This document shows positions 5,891-9,802 of a DNA stretch of 9,802 bases, piece by piece. This stretch comes from Candidatus Jordarchaeum madagascarense (GTDB taxonomy: Archaea; Asgardarchaeota; Jordiarchaeia; Jordiarchaeales; Jordiarchaeaceae). The notes under the pieces were generated by a model. That model was not told where the DNA came from and made no database searches. It was given only the letters and a program-made list of their open reading frames with translations. Made by a program: the position numbers and the translations under genes. The DNA lies in assembly GCA_019056875.1 (NCBI GenBank), contig DXJA01000020.1:1-9802 (forward strand). The letters are read 5' to 3'. How positions within the stretch are numbered: the stretch's first letter is position 1; every line of letters begins with the position of its first letter.

Positions 5891-6892
5891 TCACTTCTTA
5901 AATTCCATTGCCTTAGCTCTCTTCCTCCTTCTAATACTCAAAGCATAATATATTTTACCAAGAAAAATATCAAAAGGAACTAACACCTTTCTGAACAGTT
6001 TAGAGCCCGGAGTAAGCCACCCATCATAATTTTGAGGCTCAACGAACCTCTTTCTACCCGGATCTAATATCACAGTTTCAACCAATATTCCCTCTTCCTC
6101 CCCCAGTTCCCCTTTCACTCTACCATCAGAATCAACAATTCTCGAAAGACCCTTAAGAGCAAATAATTCAGTACTCATCAGACTCCCAAATATTCCCGGC
6201 ATTTTTTTAAGTACACTAATCGGATTCACTAAAATTACTGGAACGCCTAACACTTTGGCATAGATCACGGGCAATTCTTTTAATTTCTGGTGCATATCAT
6301 TAAAGTCCTTTTCAGTCAATAATCTTGACGTCTTTACTGGAAGAGGCGCAGCATGAGGCATAAGCACAATATCTACTGATTCTTCATGCATCTGCCCCAG
6401 AAAAGAGAATAATTGATTATCAGCACAAATACCCACACCAACTTTACCAAAATCACTATTCATAATATGGATGCCCCTTCCACGTTTGAAAACATAAGCT
6501 TCAGCGCTATCTTTTCTGATTCTTCCAACAATGTTTCCCCTGGGATCAGTCATCGCAAAAGAATCGTAGACATCTTTTCCATCAGTCTCAACAAACCCAG
6601 CTCCAACATATATTCCCAGTTTTTTTGAAGTAGTCTTAAGCCAATCAACTGTTGGACCGTCAAGGCTCTCAGCAAAATCCCAAATTTCTTTTGACACAAA
6701 ATAACCCGAGGAGAACAATTCCGGTAATACGACTAATTGCGCACCCTGTTTCGCAGCTTCCTCAATTAACACAAGAGCATGATCTTGATTTTTTTGCATT
6801 TCACCATGTTCCAATTTAGGTTGAATTGCCGCTACTACCAATTTCCTTATTTCTTTCTGACCCTTCTTTATGTCACTTTTTATTTTGCCCAT
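5891..6892 (-). CDS. Nitrilase-superfamily carbon-nitrogen hydrolase
   Basis: A 333-residue amidohydrolase of the nitrilase fold, acting on C-N bonds of an unknown amide, nitrile or carbamoyl substrate. The catalytic triad is in place: E58 in LPELF, K127 in GRIRKDS, and C156 in GVGICADNQ. The beginning (KLVVAAIQP, 17-25) is the standard first strand. The usual GxCYDxRFP after the Cys is replaced by ADNQLFSF, so it is not a canonical nitrilase or omega-amidase. The C-terminus is extended and hydrophobic then very basic (about 303-333, ending near RRRKRAK), perhaps attaching it to the membrane or another protein. It is the first gene of a two-gene unit: its stop is 3 bases from the furthest upstream ATG of the MGMT-like gene. 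GGGGAG lies 12 bases before the ATG, and two TATA-like boxes lie 25-60 bases upstream. Confidence 0.85.
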   Translation of the reverse strand: MGKIKSDIKKGQKEIRKLVVAAIQPKLEHGEMQKNQDHALVLIEEAAKQGAQLVVLPELFSSGYFVSKEIWDFAESLDGPTVDWLKTTSKKLGIYVGAGFVETDGKDVYDSFAMTDPRGNIVGRIRKDSAEAYVFKRGRGIHIMNSDFGKVGVGICADNQLFSFLGQMHEESVDIVLMPHAAPLPVKTSRLLTEKDFNDMHQKLKELPVIYAKVLGVPVILVNPISVLKKMPGIFGSLMSTELFALKGLSRIVDSDGRVKGELGEEEGILVETVILDPGRKRFVEPQNYDGWLTPGSKLFRKVLVPFDIFLGKIYYALSIRRRKRAKAMEFKK

Positions 6893-6916
6893 TTTTCCAA
6901 TTCTCCCCTAAATTCA

Positions 6917-6964
6917 TTAATATACTAGTATCATTAAAAGTATTTAATGTTAGGATAACCTAAC
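6917..6964 (-). promoter_or_regulatory. Promoter region with inverted repeat upstream of nitrilase gene
   Basis: Two TATA-like boxes are visible on the minus strand: AGTATATTAA near 6922-6931 and TAAATACTTTT near 6937-6947. Just upstream is a perfect 6-bp inverted repeat with a 4-base spacer, GTTAGG-ATAA-CCTAAC (6949-6964), placed where a dimeric regulator could control access to the BRE or TATA. Which TATA box is used cannot be decided by eye. Confidence 0.35.
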
Positions 6965-7145
6965 CAACACATATTTTAAGATTACTTGAGAGGGTATGCT
7001 TCGATACAAATCTCCAACAATTTTTCGAATAACTCCGGTTCGGCATTAACAGACCATCCACGTTAACCGTGTTTAGAATTTATTTTAAGAGAATGATTTA
7101 TGAAGTATACTAATTGGTTAGTCTTCTATTAAACTGGTAATATTA
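6965..7145. other. Intergenic stretch, no gene seen
   Basis: No coding frame, RNA gene or convincing repeat is visible here. It separates the nitrilase promoter from a gene relic on the plus strand and probably holds more decayed sequence. Confidence 0.4.
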
Positions 7146-7290
7146 GGCAAAAGAGAATTGCAAAAGAACGTATACTCCGCCTTTGCTTGGCCCTACCGAG
7201 CCGGAGAAAGAAGCATACTCGCCTCGGACAATGCCCTCACGCTCTGGAAAATTAGCCGAAGCCTATAAAAAAGCGAGAAAGACACCTTAA
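7146..7290 (+). pseudogene. Second, frameshifted C-terminal relic of the glycosidase-like gene
   Basis: This stretch repeats the end of the gene at 4011-4274, with long identical DNA blocks such as TGGCCCTACCGAGCCGGAGA and AGCATACTCGCCTC, and the same final GACACCTTAA. The encoded AFAWPYRAGERSILAS is clear. After TGGAAAAT two bases are missing relative to the other copy, moving LAEAYKKARKTP into another frame. The upstream part, aligning to the KGIEIAKEKKVDS helix, has further small gaps and then fades out. No N-terminal half is nearby. This is a dead paralogue or a broken duplication of the same element, about 3 kb from its sister and on the same strand. Confidence 0.7.
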
Positions 7291-7475
7291 ATCCCAGCGC
7301 TAAACTCATCAAAACGACATTAATTTTGGCTTCGATTAAAAACAATCTTAGTAGTTAAACTCTTTGATTTTCTAAATATAATGAATTTAAAGGCATAAGC
7401 CAAGAACCTGAAGAATGAGATTCTCGTCACAGTAACAAAAGTAGCGGCGTACTCCGAAAAATCAAAATAGTGATG

Positions 7476-9197
7476 TTATTTTGCTTTAATTTTTAAAAGT
7501 GTATCTTTAAGGGTATTTTCCATTTTTTTTGGACTTTCTACAAGTATCGGAAACAATTCCTTTTCATACTTACCTACTGTTGAGGTAAAAATATTTAGAT
7601 TTTCTACCTCCTGATAAACTAGTATTGTAGCATCAAAAATATCTAGAGACTCTATCTTATTAATTAGATTTTCTACTTCATTAATTTCTTTATTGCATTT
7701 AAGAATTTGCTTACATTCTATAGCTATTGCTTTTCCATCAAATAATAATACAACATCTAGTTCATTACCTGCGGATACTCCAATTTTTTTAGGATAACCC
7801 AAAATAAGACCGGATTCTACATAAAAAATAGGAAGTTTCTCAAGGATAAATTTTATGTATTCTTCTAACCAAATATTCCAAGATTCATACGCTTCTTGAG
7901 TGATTTGGAATCCTGAATCAAATTTTTCCATTTGTACTTTACAAATATTACAAAAAGGTAATTCGGAAATACCGCTGGCTATAAATTCATGTTCACCTCC
8001 TGGGCACTTATAAACATTAACTGATTTGATAATATTATTTTCACGTAAAATTTGTAATTCGTCAGGTAAATTATCAGCGTAGCCATATCCAATTTTTATT
8101 TTGAACATGAAATTAACTAATTTTCCATAATCTTCCATAAGAATTGGCAAGAGATTTTCTTTGAAATATTCTCTTTCTATTTTATGTGATCTGCCTTTTG
8201 TTCTTCTAGTAATTTCTTCTAAAAGGGTTTCATTTTTTCTTTTATACCTATTAACTTCGTGAATTTTCTTATATAAACGTCTAATATAAAGAATAGTGTT
8301 TTGAAGCGTTATTTTTGCTTCATCGATCGCATTTATAGATTTCTTTAAGGTTGAGCCTAATAGTTTTTCTAAGGGCATGGGATCCTTAATATCTATATCT
8401 AAAGTTCTGAGAAAACTGAATAACTCATCTAAATTTTGATTATCTATTTGCCGTTTATAACAATCACAAACTCCGTTTACCCCTTTTTCAAGAATACTGA
8501 TACAACAAAGTCTAACAGTATAAAAATCGTTTTTTAATAAAGCATTTTGTGCTTTTTCAACTTCATCAATTATTTCTTTTGACTTTATATCCTCTCCAAA
8601 GTTGGCATCTACGCTAGAATCCTTAAGAAAAGGATTTAATCTGAAAGAATTGCTGTTTTCATCAAATACTAGAAATTTCCTTTCCCTTAAAGAACCAACC
8701 CATGCTGGAAGGATTTTTCTAAATTTTTTCAAGGCATTTTTTCTATAACATTCCTGCAACAAATTTTCTGTTATGGGATTATCATGTATTCTCTTTTCTA
8801 TTTCAGCATAATTAAACCAAGATTTAGGCTGTTCATTAAATATTTTTATTATATAATCGACTAATGTTTTCTCTTTATCAAGTGGCGGAGGAGGTGAAAC
8901 AATTTTCGACTGTAAATCACTTAAAACTATTGGCAATGCAACTAAAGATTGTTTTAATTCCTCCACAAATTTGAATAACTTTAGAAGATCTTCCTCTAAT
9001 TCTAAATGATCACTTATTTTTGAAGGCTTAAAACAACCTCTATCAATTAATGATTTTAAGGCATTAATAAATTCGTTATCACTTAAAGTTATTCCAATAG
9101 AAGACCTATCTTCATAATTTAACTTCGTAAATAGAAGATGATTTCTCTGTTGATATGCAGATATGAGAATATTCATTATTTGTCTTTTGAGAAACAT
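7476..9197 (-). CDS. C-terminal part of ATPase-nuclease: winged helices, Zn site, PD-(D/E)XK motif
   Basis: This 573-residue frame continues a protein whose ATPase part is read in another frame at 9112-9802. Residues about 1-60 look like a winged helix closing an AAA+/STAND module (KRQIMNILISAYQQRNHLLFT). Residues about 111-190 form a second wHTH-like unit (EIEKRIHDN, then KFLVFDENSNSFRLNP). Residues about 205-330 are helical and unassigned. A zinc-ribbon-like set follows: C398, H403, C416, C419 (CPGGEH, CNIC). The C-terminus carries GNELDVVLLFDGKAIAIECK, with D481, E494 and K496 in the D-x12-E-x-K arrangement of PD-(D/E)XK nucleases. The nearest look-alike by motif is the DUF1887/Card1-type endonuclease. 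The ATG at 9197 has no Shine-Dalgarno, so I think it is not the true start. It is very AT-rich compared with the genes to the left. A defence role is inferred. Confidence 0.6.
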   Translation of the reverse strand: MFLKRQIMNILISAYQQRNHLLFTKLNYEDRSSIGITLSDNEFINALKSLIDRGCFKPSKISDHLELEEDLLKLFKFVEELKQSLVALPIVLSDLQSKIVSPPPPLDKEKTLVDYIIKIFNEQPKSWFNYAEIEKRIHDNPITENLLQECYRKNALKKFRKILPAWVGSLRERKFLVFDENSNSFRLNPFLKDSSVDANFGEDIKSKEIIDEVEKAQNALLKNDFYTVRLCCISILEKGVNGVCDCYKRQIDNQNLDELFSFLRTLDIDIKDPMPLEKLLGSTLKKSINAIDEAKITLQNTILYIRRLYKKIHEVNRYKRKNETLLEEITRRTKGRSHKIEREYFKENLLPILMEDYGKLVNFMFKIKIGYGYADNLPDELQILRENNIIKSVNVYKCPGGEHEFIASGISELPFCNICKVQMEKFDSGFQITQEAYESWNIWLEEYIKFILEKLPIFYVESGLILGYPKKIGVSAGNELDVVLLFDGKAIAIECKQILKCNKEINEVENLINKIESLDIFDATILVYQEVENLNIFTSTVGKYEKELFPILVESPKKMENTLKDTLLKIKAK

Positions 9198-9802
9198 ATG
9201 GTTTCAGTTTTTCAAAAGCATATCTAATATCTTTATCAGAAATAATCTTTTCAGATAATTTATTTTTTGCTTCATCATTCCAAATAATTTTTCTGGCAAT
9301 TCCAGGCCCTATACTTATAATTCTCTCCTTAGCTCCATAGTGTAACAGTTGAGTAGCATATTGAAGTATTTCTCTCGGATTACCTTGGAAATCTTCAACA
9401 AGAATTTCAATTGCTTTTTGCTCAAAAGGTAAAAAATAAATTCCTGAATATTGTAACCTCCTTTTAATCAAAGATTCAACTTCTGCAGGAGTCCAACCCC
9501 TTAAGTTAATTGTTTGACCTTTTACACCACTAAATTCTTTGCTTTCTAAAGTTGCCCTCCAAGTAGGATCAGCAGAATCCACGAACATGCAGTCATGGGT
9601 TTTAATTAGAGTGTTTAATCTCTCTTGAGTATTTCTTAAAAACCTTAAAACAATTTCAGGCTCCAATTTATCTAAACCATCTATCAAAAAGACAATTTTA
9701 AGAAATTCTTTTTTAAGGTTTTTTAAAATATTTTGAAAAGCGGTAAATATAAATTCTAGGGTGATTTCCCCTGTATCTTCTAGTTTTTTCTTATATTGAA
9801 TA
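9112..9802 (-). CDS. N-terminal part of the ATPase-nuclease: AAA+/STAND-like NTPase, partial
   Basis: Open from the right edge (frame from 9801), this is the middle and end of a P-loop NTPase. The Walker A loop lies outside. KIVFLIDGLDKLEPE (around 9660-9702) is a hydrophobic strand plus Walker B. RGWTPAEVESLIKRRLQ and FQGNPREILQYATQLL (GNPRE near 9384-9370, a sensor-2-like Arg) resemble Orc1/Cdc6-, KAP- and STAND-type ATPases. The frame loses family-like character after FEKLKPYV (about 9195) and ends at a TGA (9114-9112). The -strand frame shifted by one base continues naturally as LKRQIMNIL. One extra T at GTTTC (9191-9195) would explain the split. If so, at least 770 residues of one protein are in view. 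Frameshift decay, sequencing error and programmed slippage remain open. Confidence 0.6.
   Translation of the reverse strand, partial: IQYKKKLEDTGEITLEFIFTAFQNILKNLKKEFLKIVFLIDGLDKLEPEIVLRFLRNTQERLNTLIKTHDCMFVDSADPTWRATLESKEFSGVKGQTINLRGWTPAEVESLIKRRLQYSGIYFLPFEQKAIEILVEDFQGNPREILQYATQLLHYGAKERIISIGPGIARKIIWNDEAKNKLSEKIISDKDIRYAFEKLKPYVSQKTNNEYSHICISTEKSSSIYEVKL

Noticed and set aside
7385..7470. Short plus-strand frame with AKNLKNEILVTVTKVAAYSEKSK-like character
   Set aside because: It reads somewhat like protein but has a stop just upstream, no start, and no family I can name; too short to annotate.
1..9802. CRISPR array, tRNA or rRNA genes
   Set aside because: No regularly spaced repeats and no cloverleaf or rRNA-like sequence were seen on either strand.

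Overview
The window looks archaeal. Evidence: AT-rich TATA/BRE-like promoter boxes close to start codons, short or absent leaders, dense VapBC and RelBE toxin-antitoxin genes, a heterodisulfide-reductase-type CCG remnant, and a TIM-barrel glycosidase-like family familiar from haloarchaea and Bathyarchaeia. A Bathyarchaeia-like (Thermoproteota) host is my best guess, but it is inference only.

Layout. 1-1438 (+): the C-terminal part of a large cell-surface protein with a gingipain/C25-like peptidase domain, an Ig-like domain and a membrane anchor. It converges, across a strong hairpin, on 1504-1926 (-), a decayed C-terminal fragment of an HdrD/GlpC-type CCG protein. 2009-2302 (-) is a small membrane protein with its own promoter. 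2764-4274 is a glycosidase-like gene broken in two: its N-terminus (2764-2985) and C-terminus (about 4011-4274) flank about 1 kb of foreign DNA holding a transposase fragment and a vapBC pair. The vapC gene has an in-frame TAG. 4399-4774 (-) is a relBE pair whose relE carries an in-frame TAA at codon 12. 4986-5069 (-) is the last fragment of a third toxin gene, of PIN type. 5381-6892 (-) is an intact two-gene unit: a nitrilase-superfamily amidohydrolase followed by an MGMT-like DNA-binding protein without the methyl-acceptor cysteine. 7146-7290 (+) is a second, frameshifted copy of the same glycosidase C-terminus. 7476-9802 (-) holds a large, very AT-rich gene running off the right edge. It encodes an AAA+/STAND-like ATPase, winged helices, a helical region, a zinc-ribbon-like site and a PD-(D/E)XK-type nuclease motif, but is split into two overlapping frames by an apparent frameshift near 9190-9206.

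How it fits together. The middle of the window is a graveyard of accessory genes: gene fragments, a transposase remnant, and toxins knocked out by single nonsense codons while their antitoxins stay open. The only clearly intact cellular genes are the small membrane protein, the nitrilase and the MGMT-like gene. The C25-type surface protein looks intact as far as it is seen. The most interesting item is the ATPase-nuclease gene at the right end, whose domain order suggests a nucleic-acid-targeting defence or mobile-element protein. Its Walker A region and start lie beyond the window.
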